From the NCBI GenBank assembly GCA_014338405.1, contig JTDE01000309.1, forward strand, positions 139,685-203,684: DNA of 64,000 nucleotides. Reading direction: 5' to 3'. The notes beneath the pieces are model-generated. The model saw only the letters and a program-made list of their open reading frames with translations, had not been told where the DNA came from and searched no databases. Positions 26,820-39,393 of this stretch are shown here, in pieces. A program made the translations under genes and the position numbers. The DNA comes from Paragonimus skrjabini miyazakii (taxonomy: Eukaryota; Platyhelminthes; Trematoda; Plagiorchiida; Troglotrematidae). Within the stretch, counting starts at the first letter, position 1; each line of letters opens with the position of its first letter.

Positions 26820-29665
26820 TACACGATCAATTTTAAATGCAAAATTTTCGGTAATCTCTTCCTTTGTGCCTGCCCATACCCTAACTGACTGTAGTGACGT
26901 TGGCGTCTTTTACATGAATCTGACAGCTTCTTTAGAAGACACACTGTTCTGATATTGTCCTTCTGGGCGGAGATATAAACGCCCAGGTCGGCCACCATGG
27001 TGAGGCCGAGTCTCATTTAGGTAGCAAGTTTTTGATACCATCACATCGCTTCGATAATGAGAGGCTATTGTTACGTCTGTGTTCTGAGCATTATCTACTT
27101 TTAGACAGCAATAGGTTTATGCATCGTGCGCGTCACTGTTCTACTTGGCGCCGCCATCCTCGGAACCAGGCCTGATCTCAGGCAGACCATGTGGCTGTTA
27201 TTTCTATGTGACGGGGCTTCATTCATGACAGTCTTTGTTACTCAAGCACCTACTTGGACTGGGATTAATTGTTGTTGCGCTTTTGTTTTGTTTGCCGATT
27301 ACAACTTCTGACTATTGATAGGTTGGTCATGGCATTGACAAATTATGAATACCAAAATGGCCTAGAAAGCAAGCTTAGTTGTCCTCACCTCGACGATTCT
27401 GATAAACGCCGGATTCAAATCTCACAGACCGTTCAGGAAACAGGTACTGTAGCACGCGGCACGGATATTTGTGGATTGAACAAACAATGGATCTCTGAGA
27501 AGTCCCTGGAGTTGTTAGAATCCAGACGGAGCAATCCTTCTGTCAGTTAACATACTTTTGGGAGAGATATCCGTAGGAAACTGAAACGCAGCCTAAAGGC
27601 CGATCGTGAGGCTTGGTTATTGGAAACAGTTAAGCAAATGCAAACTGCCTTGGCTTCGGTAAACATCGGCACACTCCTCAAGCTGGTTTGTGCCACTAGT
27701 CCAAGATGCCAATCTGTCAGTGACGCGATGAGAAAGGCAGATGGCGCATCCATTTATACTAAGTCCAGAAGGTTAGAGCGGTGGGCGAAACACTTTGAGA
27801 GTCAATTTGGTCGACTTCCTCCTTTTACTGTCAGGCCGCCATAAACTCGTAATGCAGCACCCCGGTCGGTAGATTTAACACCAACCACTGACACTAAGGT
27901 CCACAATTATACATCGGTTCTAAAAAGTAACAGGGCTCCTGGCCCAGATGATCCCTTACCAGCAGTTTTCAAAGAAGGTGAGAGAAGCGCTAGCAGAGCC
28001 CTTGACTCAATTGCTTTAACTTGTATGCATGACGGAAGCCGTTACTTCGTGCTGGAGTCACTCAGTAATAGTTCCCATATTCAAGAAAATTATCAAGGGC
28101 TCTTACGAAAACCATGGATGATTAGTTTGACCCCAGTGATTAATAGGTTTTTGGCATCCATTACACTTTACTGCAGTTCAGGAGACAAACGTTAGGGAAG
28201 AACAGGCAGAGGTTCCTCTTGAACGGAGATGCATTGATCAAATGTTTACACTTCACTAAATTCTGGAGCAGCCTCAGATGTACTGCCGGTCAACAACTGC
28301 CATTTCTCTCGAGTGTAAAGTTCAGCTGAATTCGGTGGATCGGTCTACAATTTTCGTTTCGCTTAACCGCAAGGATGTACCAACTAAATATGTGAACACA
28401 GTAGGTGCTTTATTCCCATACGGTTATGAGTTACTGTGAACTGTCTGACAGTTTCGGCACTGGAAATGGTGTACATCAAAGCTGTCCCCTCTCACCATTT
28501 TTGTTCAATTTTGTCATAGACGAAATAATGAAGGACTGTCCGCGACACTCATAAGATAGCGGCGTAGACCTTCCGCCTGATGGAACACTGATTGGTCTTG
28601 ACTACGCTGACGAGATGTTATAACTTTCTGACAAGTTTCAAGCAGCGCAAGCAATACTAGATGCTACTTTGCACCCTGCTAAATACAACGGAATAGGCTT
28701 TGATCTCTGAAAGTCCAAAGCGCCTCAGCAAGACTGTTGTGATTACGTAGACTAAGTGTTGGATAATAAACTGATGGAAGTTGCTAACCAGTTTGCATAC
28801 TTCGGAGGCTGCATCAACAGCGGCGTTGGAGGTGTGGAGAATGAGACTAAAACGCGTATCTTTATGACTAGAGCGGCAATCACCAAGTTGGAGCAATTCT
28901 GACGACAGAGACGCATCTCTCTGATGCTTAAGAGGCATGTATATAAGGCGGTAGTGAGGGTCGCATTATTTAGGTCAGCGAAATCTAGCAGAGAATCGTC
29001 TTCGGGTATTTAACCACCGATGTTTACTTTCGATCGCTCGTATTGAGTTGTACGAACGTTTAGGTTAGTTGGAGGTTAAGAAGCGGCTTTTTGTTAGTGA
29101 TTCTCAGACAAATCCTTTTTTTCACTTCTTACACTTGAGAAGACTTAGATGGTTAGGCCATGTACTGAGGATGCCAGCTGGTCATTTGCCACATCGAACA
29201 CTCTTTGCTGACGCTGCGGCCGACTGACATATTTCGCGAGGTGGACAGGTGGTGATCTGGTCTAGTGAAATAGTCGTTCACAAGTGAGTTGGCCAGTGTA
29301 GGTCGGGTTAGTCTTCCTTGCTAGAGACCTCGCGACTCACCGAGTCGGTGGCATGAGATATTAGATGAAATGGCAGCTAATCGAATTCATTGGCGTGGAT
29401 GTTTTCGTTGTTTTGCCGAGTTATCTGTGAAGGTAGTGCTGATGACGTCCTGCTTCCACTTGTAGCTAGGTTATGCGTTTGTGGGGTGTAGGCACCTTAA
29501 TTTTGAATGTTTGAATACAGAGAAAGCTGTTTTGAGTGGTTAACTACCTTTCCTTCTTCTCTCTTTTCCTTTCATTGGCAGAATTTTCATCGTTGTGTAG
29601 CAATTAGGTGTCATTGAGAACCATTAATATATTGCTGTCTATGATGATATTGACGACGATGAGTT
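26820..29665 (+). mobile_element. RTE-like LINE copy 1 (endonuclease, RT, 3' tail)
   Basis: A decayed non-LTR retrotransposon. The endonuclease domain begins mid-domain at about 26,824 and contains IVLLGGDINAQVGHHGEAES near 26,955-27,015, then LRLCSEHYLLLDSNRF near 27,065-27,115. A linker (27,330-27,840) includes QISQTVQETGTVARGTD. The reverse transcriptase covers about 27,900-28,700: NRAPGPDDPLPAVFKE, VPIFKK, LNSVDRS, SPFLFNFVIDEIMKDC (about 28,491). The active site reads DYADEM near 28,600, so the second catalytic Asp is Glu. The C-terminal region ends with a divergent 'LRRLRWLGHVLRMPAG' block near 29,130-29,180. The 3' end runs to a GATGAT-type tail at about 29,640-29,665. Stops and frameshifts are frequent throughout. 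The 5' end is truncated within the endonuclease and butts onto PLE relic B. Confidence 0.9.
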
Positions 29666-30930
29666 ATTCGGATATGTAACAATCAACGGAATACTGGTTT
29701 GTTGGTTAAACCGTCTTATTATTAATAATTCAGGTTGCATCTGAACAGTCTTTCGTAAATAACTCCAAAAAACCAGAGGCTCAATTGGTACTCCATAATG
29801 ATTTACTCACCTGGTAAGTAAAATTGTTCTTTGACCTAAGAAGTCGACGTGTATGTCAGAACCCTTAGTTAATTGAGTGGTTCTCATTCAGATCGATTTT
29901 CCAGCCAGCTTTCTTCGCAAAAAAGCACATAGTATTAGGTTGCTTTTGCTAAAGTTCATCAGTAGTGTTTTTCGGTATTTAGAATGGGTACTAAACGTAT
30001 TTCCTTCTTTTGATGTTATATATGCAACCAGACCCATAAGGGAAAAAAATGGCTGTAATATTCAAGGGTTACATTTAACTCCGACTCATCTTTCTGTTCA
30101 AATCGTGACGCTGCCTCATTTTACCATCATATGAGGTACAACGTTGTCGTTTGGCGATTTTCAAGCGACTTGTTCAAGATAATTGCAGCCCTTAAGATGT
30201 AGCGTTTTCATGGTATTTTCTTCACTATCATCTCAGTTGTGCAATGGGATACATCTCATCTTTTTTACACCGTTTTGTACTCCAGCCATTTTAACCGTAT
30301 AACAGAATTAGAAAACGATGCTGAAAAATTTCCGATACTTCTCAAATATTCAACCTCATAGCAATTTGTTCACTAGGACGAAACCACAATTATGTACGCA
30401 ATTGTTAGCCATTATTCCGCCTTTTAAATTTAGGTTTGTATTATTACTACTTTTCGTGGAGCACACTGATCGGTGCTATTTAATGATGTATCAAAAGTGA
30501 TGCCAATAAGACGACATAATAATCCTGTGAATCTTATTTATCCAAATGGAGAATCAATTCAAATGATGTGCCGCACCTCTCCTATTGAGACTTAATAATG
30601 GAGTGAAGTTCTTTAAATCTTCTGCGTGATTTTCCGGAACAGCCTGAACGTTGACATCTTCATGTCTAAACCTACTTTCATTAAATAGTTAATGAATGAA
30701 CCTAGTCGACTCGATTGTTTCAATACAATCACCACCAGAAGTCGTAAAAGTGGGCTCATCAACACTCATTATCTACATTAACTTATCATCTAACACAATG
30801 AGAAGGTAGTGTTACCAACGTGCTTATCAGTGCACATTCGTCGAGCGTTGGCTGTCCTAATAGCTGAGGCAACCTAAAACTGTCAGTAAACTGTCATGTA
30901 AGTATAGTAATCCTAAATGAAGGCTATATA
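29666..30930. other. non-coding stretch, nothing recognised
   Basis: Small open frames only (85 and 60 codons on plus), without recognisable similarity. No repeat structure was seen. Confidence 0.4.
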
Positions 30931-30939
30931 CGACCATCT

Positions 30940-31251
30940 GTTGACAATCCAACGTTTTTCAACACATATGACAATCAACACATTCCAGTTTGGGTTCGCA
31001 AAACACTCATGGATACAACAATACCGGGATCAAGTCAGAATGTAACAAGTCACAGGGAACCAGCATCATCGATCGCCCGACACCTGTTGACTTGTCGACC
31101 CCAACTGAATCTGGAGAAGGCGTTTCGGATACGTTACGCAACAAAAAATCGAAGGCTTCTCCGGTTTGCGGAGGCGGTAGCAATTAGCAAATGGAAGCCA
31201 CCCCTCTGTGTACAGAAAGACTTGTTCGTCAGTACCAAATTGCCCTGGTAA
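30940..31251 (+). mobile_element. Penelope-like element relic C (C-terminal end)
   Basis: The plus strand encodes the last part of a PLE GIY-YIG protein. It starts with QHIPVWVRK near 30,975, followed by PASSIARHLLT, then LEKAFRIRYATKNRRLLRFA, EAVAISKWKPPLCVQK and a final LPW before a stop at about 31,249. This matches the typical PLE ending 'RLLRFAEALAIxKxKPxLCVQKxxxxxLxLPW'. The Tyr-Ile-Gly part upstream is not readable. A TG-rich tract (about 31,255-31,297) follows directly. Only this 3' end remains, as expected for a 5'-truncated copy. Confidence 0.75.
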
Positions 31252-31254
31252 TTG

Positions 31255-31297
31255 ATGTGTATGGATGTGCGTGCGTGTGCGTGTGTCGGTGTGATTG
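31255..31297. repeat. imperfect TG-rich microsatellite
   Basis: An imperfect alternation of TG, CG and GTG units starts about six bases after the stop codon of PLE relic C, in what would be that element's 3' untranslated region. Confidence 0.7.
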
Positions 31298-34200
31298 TTG
31301 ATTTTGTTGTTTAGCTTCACAATGCCCATTGAACTTTGCTATATAAACACACAGACTGCAGTATGTACCTGATGAGATGCAGCGAAATGTGCTCGAGAGA
31401 TACATTGTGCAAAAAACTGTTTCTGACTTCTCTGTTCACATATGACAATAACAGATATAGCAATTATGAAATAGCGTTATAGTGATAATAAAATTATGTA
31501 CAGCACTACAAGCCAAGGCGATTTACTCCTCTGCTTAGAGTAAAGTTCTTGGATAGAAACCGCCTATCACCATATTGCTTGAATGGTTAGTCGATTTTTG
31601 AACTAGAGTGAGCGGTGACTGACATTATTGATCCGCTCAGTTCATCATAGCTTTTGGAACATGCAAACATACAAAATAGCGCCGTGATCACATCACTCAG
31701 TGAAATTGACATTTCCACATCTAAATTGAGAACTGATGCGCACGTGACGTGTTGGTCAGTATATTCGGTTTACCTGACGTTCTGATTAATCCTGAGTTGT
31801 TATTTTTGCATACATAGCAAGACATCAAAAACGTTAGCCAACTGCCTGTGCGTGTGCTCTCACTCTGAACGTGATAATTTGAATGATTTTCTGATGATGA
31901 CACTTATGAGACTAGGTGGAATCGTTTTCCGTTTTCTAGAATAATCTTTAAGGGTTGATAACTATTTAATCGTTTCTGTAAAACCCCACTGAGAACTTTT
32001 GTTTTGGTTAAATGAAAACTTGCGTTAACTTCACACCAACTTGAGTGGATGAAATAGCAAACTGCATTTAGATAAAAAACAGCTTTCTGTACACTTCATC
32101 TCGACTGGTATAGAGTTTTAATGGAGAAACCATGAGTGGATTGCAGTGTGTGAGAATGAAACGTTTGCTAAGTTGCATGCAGAATTCTTTTGAACAAAAG
32201 GTTAATTTCTTGAAAACATGTGCTTGAGTAGTTTGCTCCTATGAAACTTTGTTATGCAGCAGTCTAAACATAACAGAAATTCCTACCACTACCGTTTTGA
32301 AATGCACCCAAATTAATACACTTAGTTCCAATAGAACGGAGTCGCAACAACCCAAAGTTATTGTGAACTCTATGCTAAATTTTGACAAGAATAGATACTA
32401 TACCAACGATTTTCGAATTTTTTAAGTGAAAAGTTAGGCTCCAAGATGAAATGCTGTAAACGGTATATCAATTATTTGGACAACTGTGAGTTCCCTATAC
32501 AAAAGTGTTAAACCTGGTTGCACTGTCATTTAAGACTACGGATTATTTCACTCAACAACCAAGCGTAAAAAAGTGAATCGTTTTATGCAGATGGTATATC
32601 AGCACCAGAATTTAAAGAATGACCTGTACGTTTCTGTGCGTGCAACTTGTTTGATCTTATTTGGTTTGATGCAATTTCAAGACAAAACGCGTTGTTTTCA
32701 CATAAAGTTAATGAGAGTGGCGGGCGATTAAGTGTAAATGAAGGGAAACAAATTTTTATTTGTCCACGTCTCATAGAACAAGTGTGATGACACCCATACA
32801 AACCGTATATCAAACAGTCTCTTTTACTTGACCGCAGTCCATAGTAAGACACGCCTCATTGTTAAGTATGGACTCAATATTCCACACTGACTTGTTTCTG
32901 GTGTGTGTGGTATCGTGAAACATAAAACAGTCGAGCAAATAACGTTCATCCTGGATGTTGGTGTCCTTATACTAGGGATCAGCATTCCTACCAACACCGA
33001 TCACAAAACCCTGACTGTTGTAAATTACTAACTGAAATCCCAGTCTGCCGATCACTAGGCCGTCAGCACAGTCTGGGATACAGATGTCCGCACTGCGGTA
33101 CGTTAGCGCATGTAATTAAAATTCACTTGACACTGAACATAATCACCCTCACTGTGGCGCACTTTGCCAATCGTCTGATTGTTTTGTCTGATGGGTGTAT
33201 GATGCTAAACGTTTGAAACCTAGTGTTTACTATAACTGAGTGACCTACATGGTTGCTAGATCAGATTTTCAGGTACTGTATATAATACATTGTGATTTAG
33301 CGAACCTGTATATAGGAGTGTATTTAGAGACGTTTTATTGGTCACAACCACAACAGTGAACAGTTGAATGAGATTATGTATATGGTAAACAATTCGCTAG
33401 TACATCAGTAGTATACGGGGTCACGCTTTGCCAAAGAAGATCAAATTGCAGTGAACTAATGCTTGTCTAATTTCGAAGGCCATTCCCAAACTAGTTTTGT
33501 TTGCGTTTAGAACCATCTAATTAAAATATACTGGATTTTCGGTACTAGCGGTTTGTGATAATTTTGACTTTACAACCAAAGTTCACAAGATGGACTGTCC
33601 AGTTTCTAATACCAACAGCTAATAGCATTGAGTTTGCTGAGTTGCATCTATTTCATAATATTTTACCCGACTCACCTATAAGAAAACTTAAGCCGTTTGA
33701 AAGGAGTATCGTTTTGAAGCTGAGTGTCAAATGACAATAGACTGAATCGACAATTACCTTCTTTGGTGTGCAGTAGTTTACCACTAACAGACAAAACTGT
33801 CTCAGACACACAAGAAGAAAAACGTTCTTTTGGTCCCGAAATCAATCCATATGCGAAGAATTATCGAAATTCATCAGAAAATTGGTTTGATGAAGGATAA
33901 TAAGCACCGGTAGTTAGATACAAAGACTTGTGTCTGGGTTTTACGCAAAACTGATGCGTATTTAGAAATATCAATATAAATAGAATGCTGGTATTTTTGT
34001 AAAACTTTTAAGGTAAACTGATAGCAGCTTTTTAAACAATACATAGTAACAATTGTTACAACATTTTTACGAATGTGATCAAAGGTGGACGCTTTGTTAA
34101 TGTATCTACAGAAATGTTCAAAATTCGGAATCTGTACATAGGGAAAAGAGCGCAAGGACGATACAGGAAAGTGGTGAGTAAGTAAACGTTTTCGGAGAGC

Positions 34201-36110
34201 ACTAACAGATATAACGCAAGTTCTTTGAAAACTAACTTTGACAAAACATTGCACATATGATGGCACCTCGTCAAGCTGTGACTTCTTATAGACCTGAAAT
34301 ATGTCTGAGATATTGGGTCTAAGAAGTAGTTCTTTCTCAAAAGTCATGCAAATTTATTAAATGTTTAAGATACTTTACTATTTTTGAAAAATAATACAAA
34401 ACATTAAGCTGTTCAGATTTGGCAAATAACAAAAAGCTGGTGGGGTCTTGACAACCATTGCAGTTGTGACCATTTTAAACTGTCCATCAACTGAACTGTG
34501 TCAGAAAACAAAGTTCTTTCATCCAAGCCAAAGTAAACAATGTATAACAAAATTCTACCTTTTAATAATCTGACGCCACAAAAGTACCTCTTCTGTTCAT
34601 CCTTTTTGCCCCGCTCACCGTAGTCTCCGATTTTGATTCGTACGGAGGCACTGTGCAAGCCACCATGTCATACAATCACGCTGTTCCATGGCATAGCAGC
34701 GTTAAGAAACAGACGATGAAGCCATGCGTTACTTAGCTTGCTCAGACTTGGTCCTACTGCCCCACAAAAGCCATAAAATATTGAAAAAACCTAATTATGG
34801 ATGTTCTTTGAGTTGCTTCATCCGTTACCAACTTCCCAACCTTATTCAGTTAGACATATTCATATTTAAGTCGATCTCACCGGAATAGGAGTGAGTTTGT
34901 AAGTGCTGTCCATAATTTCCATAAAACTATGCTGCGACCTGTGTACACTATTGGAGCGTTAACTAAACACTGAAAGTTTTTGAATGTATTCGAGTTGTTA
35001 CATCCGATTTGTCAATTCGATTAATGTTTAGTGGAAACGTTGGAATGAATCAGAGGACAATATGCATAGATATATTACATATATTCTATATAACCAAATT
35101 GTGTAAGGAATGAGGCCACACAATTTCAGACTGGATGCAGTTATACAGCCCATATGTTTACTGATGGGCTGGTTCTAACTCAGATGTAAACGCGTATACA
35201 CAATTGGTCAATGAAACCAAGATTCCCGTTGAGTGTTGTACATATGATTTGTAGTTGGGGCAGATCCCAGTAAAATATCCAAAACCTCACTAGATTCCAC
35301 TAGAATGCCCTTCCCCAAATCACATGTTTCCTGGAAATGCATCTTCCTCAAATAAAATTGGGATATTTCTGCGCTTAAATATTTCTCCTCGTGGATTATT
35401 TGTCTGGAGCATCTGTATGTGGTTCTCGTGAGCAGTGTCATTACAAAGTAATTACTTTTTCGTGCTTTATCATGCATATAAAGAACTGTCTGTTGATTCA
35501 TACTTGCTAACTTAGGTTGTCGATCGATTTTTGGTCTCGCCAGTTGCTGCCAAACCAAAGGGAGGTTTGTTCTTATGTTAAAACAAGCCATTGTTCACAT
35601 GGTGTATTTCCTGTTGAGGCACATACCGGACTGATGTGCACGCACTTGCTACTTGAGGGTTTGCTGAAATATTAATACACGAACGATACATTTCCGCAAA
35701 CGTGAATTTTCATGCGTTTGTCATTTGAGTGCTTAAATTGTTCGGAGAGTGAAGCGGACATCGTCATGTACACAAATCCCATATACATAACCTGCTAATT
35801 TATTATCAGACTGAAAGTTGCCCTGTACTACTAATATTACTCACCAAGGTTTCTGCTTCTTTTAATAAAAACAATTTTCCTGTGTAATATCAACCTAAGT
35901 CAAAATTAATGTGATTACTAATTCTAGAACTGCAGGGCAGTCATTTTGGTGATAAAGTGTGACCCAGTTTGTTTTCATAATTTAGCCACACCCTAATGAT
36001 GCTTGCACAACAAAATTAATGGTCTTGACCTGTAAGTACATTATAAACACAACTAACGTTTTGGTCTTTTCTCCCCAGCATGCAGTCTTATTGTTCTACG
36101 TTACTGTCTA
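31298..36110. other. non-coding stretch upstream of the GPCR exon
   Basis: No TM1-TM2 exon of the GPCR could be recognised here, and no other conserved domain. The longest frames (157 codons at 33874-34347 minus; 127 at 35208-35591 minus) match nothing I know. If the GPCR's 5' exons are further upstream, this is intron. Confidence 0.4.
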
Positions 36111-36116
36111 TTTTAG

Positions 36117-36641
36117 GTCACTTCCGTATGGTTAACAGTGGCGTTCACTTCAGATCGATATCTAATGATATGTCATCCGTTCTTGGCCAAACGTTGGTGT
36201 ACCATTAGTCTGGCCCGGTTAATAATCATCGCAGTCTACATTGCCAGTCTACTGTACAGCATTCCACGTTACTTTGAATATCAGGAATTTGAAGTATATC
36301 TGCCATCAAACATTCAACTTGACCAGAATAATCAGAACCGATCTACTTTGAACCACACCCAAGTTTCCAATCAGTCAATGCATCTTCGGCGGATTGTTTG
36401 GTATGATTTGAGCGAATTCGGCAGCTCGAAAAAGTTTATGCACATTTACCACTTGTGGTCGTGGAATATTCTTGTGGTGGCCCTGCCGTTTATCATGATA
36501 GTAGTGATGAACAGTTTTTTAATTTGCGAGGTGCGCAAATCCAGTTCTCGTAATGCGAAACTTCATTATCATCCGACGAGCCGTCGTCACGATACAGATG
36601 TCATGCTGATCGGGGTGATTGTCGTCTTCCTCATCTGCCAG
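36117..36641 (+). CDS. FMRFamide-receptor-like GPCR, exon with TM3 to TM6 (partial gene)
   Basis: This exon encodes 175 residues of a class A (rhodopsin-like) peptide GPCR of the plasma membrane. Residues 1-15 end TM3 with SVWLTVAFTSDRY, an intact Asp-Arg-Tyr motif, followed by LMICHP. TM4 is at about 30-52, ECL2 at about 53-105, TM5 at about 108-137 (LPFIMIVVMNSFLI), ICL3 at about 138-160 with a basic KSSSRNAK stretch, and TM6 begins at about 161 (DVMLIGVIVVFLICQ). ECL2 has three N-glycosylation sequons (N74, N79, N85) but no cysteine. The exon start is fixed by a pyrimidine-rich acceptor (tattttag, AG at 36115-36116) and an in-frame TAG directly before GTC. It ends at CAG followed by the donor GTTGGT (36642), phase 0. 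Reading through that donor would stop after three codons. The family resemblance is to FMRFamide/neuropeptide receptors; the ligand is not known. Confidence 0.9.
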
Positions 36642-37944
36642 GTTGGTCAATAACTGTGATATTTATATCAAATTGTTGTTTACGAAATTGTTAGAGAATA
36701 AATATTTGACTGATTTTAGTTGAGTTTCAAAAGTTGAAAATTCGGAATCCATAGAGATATACAAGAGAAATCTGGCTCGAGGTTGACATTTGAAAACACT
36801 CTTAGTAGTCACAGATGAATAACTACCAAACATTTGAAAATGCTTATTGCAAAAGTGAACGTGAACACCAAAATGTTTCGGCCCTCCTGGCAACTGTCAG
36901 GAAAATTGAAAGCTCATCAGTACAAAAAGCAGTTAGTTCATTAAATGGACGACCGACCAACCGGGCTTAAAATGTGTATCAACATTAATGACCTATTACC
37001 ACACCGATTTCCAGCCAATGGCAACCTTCGACAACGCTTTAAGCGGGGTAAATTGACGTTCATTCAGATTATTTCTGTTATGCAGAATATCGGGAAACCC
37101 CTGCCCTACATGCATCACAAGTTTGCATGCTCAAATATGAAACAAACCACACAGTCCTGTAACAATAAGTTAAATGACGGATCTTATACATCAGACATTC
37201 AATTCCAAACCAGTAAGGAAGACATTAAGCTGAGGATGAGATTAAACAATAACCGCCGGCAACTGCGACCCTTTACATTATCACGATGGATATAATCTGC
37301 GCTATTTTTCTGAAATGTCCAGTGTTCGGAGTCGTATTTTTCCGTTCCTGTTTCACATAGAATGAGTGATGGGTAGCGACTGCACAGCTGAAGCATGAGT
37401 TCGATAGGCCATCTTTCCATACAGCCGTTTGAGACTGCCTTTTCCTATTGAATATTGCGGTCTCACCATTCCGTGTCGTTTTTTCAGTAGATCTTGCATT
37501 CTGCAGCGTTCTTGCAACTGAAGATGCATGTGTTTCTTTAGCCCAATGTAAAATTCACTGCATTAATTCAGCCATTGTCTGCTGTTTTTCAGCTATGGAG
37601 TTGTCCATAAGTATATCATCAACTTTCCGACAGGCTACTTTATGTTGAGTCATTGATTTGGATCTTTCGAATAATTTTTGCATCTGTCTATGCAGATTGG
37701 TGCGGTTGTAGACTTCTAGCATAATCTTCGGTCATAGAAGCTTAGATTATACGATGTTCCTAACATTTATGTTATTCAAGTCGTTTGGTAACTATAAATG
37801 GTTTATGAAATGTGCATCCTCTGCATAATTCGTCCTAGACGGGAAATAAAATCGGCTTTACTCGAAAGTTACGACACGGTATATACAGTGCGGGAATGTT
37901 AAAAGCAAACTAAACCGCTTCACAAACCAAACAAACAGAAAATA

Positions 37945-38013
37945 TCAGTCCTCCAGAAAAAATGTGGAATTGGATTGAAACGATACAATTCCACATTTTT
38001 TCTGGAGGACTGA
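37945..38013. repeat. perfect 28-bp inverted repeat (hairpin, 13-nt loop)
   Basis: Positions 37945-37972 are the exact reverse complement of 37986-38013, with the loop at 37973-37985. The stem begins TCAGTCCTCCAG on the left and ends CTGGAGGACTGA on the right. It contains an A6/T6 run, so it is not a simple-sequence palindrome. No T-run or gene boundary suggests a terminator, which would not apply in a eukaryote. It lies about 460 bp beyond the last codons of PLE relic D, on that element's 3' side, and could be part of its non-coding end. Confidence 0.97.
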
Positions 38014-38471
38014 ATTGGAAGGACCACTTGTTTTTACCACATCTTCGTTCATCAGAGGATTACGCCTACGGAAATTATAGCGAACAAATAATCTGAACAG
38101 AGGACATCCTTAGGCAATCTGATTGTGTTCCAGTGGTCCCAGTTAACTTTTCGTTCCAAAGATGTGATGCTGTTTACGCAGTCAGTGGAATTAAGGGCAG
38201 ACTAATGGAAGTCTGAAAAGAAATGCATAGAAAACAAGCTCGTTTTCGGTGTTTCATACTCAGGCTAACTACAACACACTTACATGAGTTCGATGGGGGT
38301 GATGGATAACATATCACTTAGGCGGGAGATGTCAGTCAACAGGTTGTATGGTTCTAGTTATGAGACTCAGCTACATAATGTTGATCACATGGGTGGTACA
38401 AACTCGGTGAGAGGTGCATCACATCTACGCGCTCATTCTATCCTGGGTTTGCATACACGGTCATGGAAGGT

Positions 38472-39393
38472 TCAACGTTTTACCGTTGGTTTCGGACACA
38501 GTGGTGGTGAGTGTAAGCGAATTGTGATGGCTTCTGCAAATGACAGTTTACGACCTTTGACCTGTTTCGATTGTATCCCAAATATTCGGTAGGTTGGCTT
38601 GAATGAATTGGTATGATGGATTAGATAGTGTGACTTGTTCAAGTAAGTAGCGACCGCAAACGAACATGACATTATCGATCCTCGCGTCAGCCACATCGGT
38701 TGATGGTCCCGAATGCGTTCGGAAAATCGCCATGTTGTGCGGTCTATGTAGCTTGTTCCTTTGGAACAAGCGAAACAGTAGACACAAAAAGAAGCGGCAT
38801 GAACAGATAATATTTCTTTCAACTGAGAGCGCAATACTGGTGTGGAGGTAAACTGAACGCGTAGTTGAGCTGCGAAACATGTTTTATTAATTGTTACGTT
38901 AGGCTTCTTGGTTACGGTTTCAGCGATATCATCACCCTTGAAAAACAAGGAAATGTAAACAGACTTTTTGTCTGCAGTTTGTAGTTTTCTATCTTATTAA
39001 CGCATTTTTATGAATAAACTATTCCGGATAGCCACTTTCTACTAGTGTACTGAATATAAGCTGTCTTTCCTTTACAGTGTTGTTGCTCGACCATATTTTC
39101 GTAGCCCTGCCTATCAGATATCGAATTAGATTCCTCTTTTGCATCAGTAGTACAAAAATATTGAAGTTTGTATGCTTGCCCGTCAAATTTACCTCACAAT
39201 ACATCTTCCGTTGTATCATGCTATCCTCGGGACGAGACATGAACACGCGTGGGAACGCTATACCTGCGTGTGAATCGGATTCTAGGGTAAAATGAATATT
39301 TTTATGGACAGAATTGATATGAGTCAATATCTCAATCAGTTTGTTAGATCCATCTGCCACACAGATAATATCATCTACATAACGGTTGTAAAT
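38472..39393 (-). mobile_element. Penelope-like element relic D (RT core plus GIY-YIG)
   Basis: On the minus strand the copy starts at 39393 with IYNRYVDDIICVADGSNK; the catalytic YVDD is at 39381-39370 and intact. The frame continues through HFTLESDSHAGIAFPRVFMSR and the thumb region to ESGYPE, with a stop at about 39019. After stops and a frameshift near 38,950, the frame 38948-38472 continues with FAAQLRVQFTSTPV, the GIY-YIG region (FCVYCFACSKGTSYIDRT then RFSERIRDH), and the ending KLSFAEAITIRLHSPPLCPK. The Gly of Tyr-Ile-Gly is Asp (SYID). It is the best-preserved PLE in the window. Sequence upstream of 39393 cannot be read as RT; the boundary looks like a splice acceptor. Confidence 0.9.

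Noticed and set aside
31369..31415. Second CTGATGAG followed by CGAAA, hammerhead-like
   Set aside because: Helix II has a mismatch and no cleavage triplet is followed by sequence pairing with the bases before CTGATGA.
33874..34347. 157-codon minus-strand open frame
   Set aside because: Low-complexity-like composition, no known motif, no splice or start context that favours it.
36077..36116. Alternative acceptor (ctccccag at about 36071-36078) for the GPCR exon
   Set aside because: It would place an in-frame TAG at 36114-36116 before the conserved TM3 sequence.
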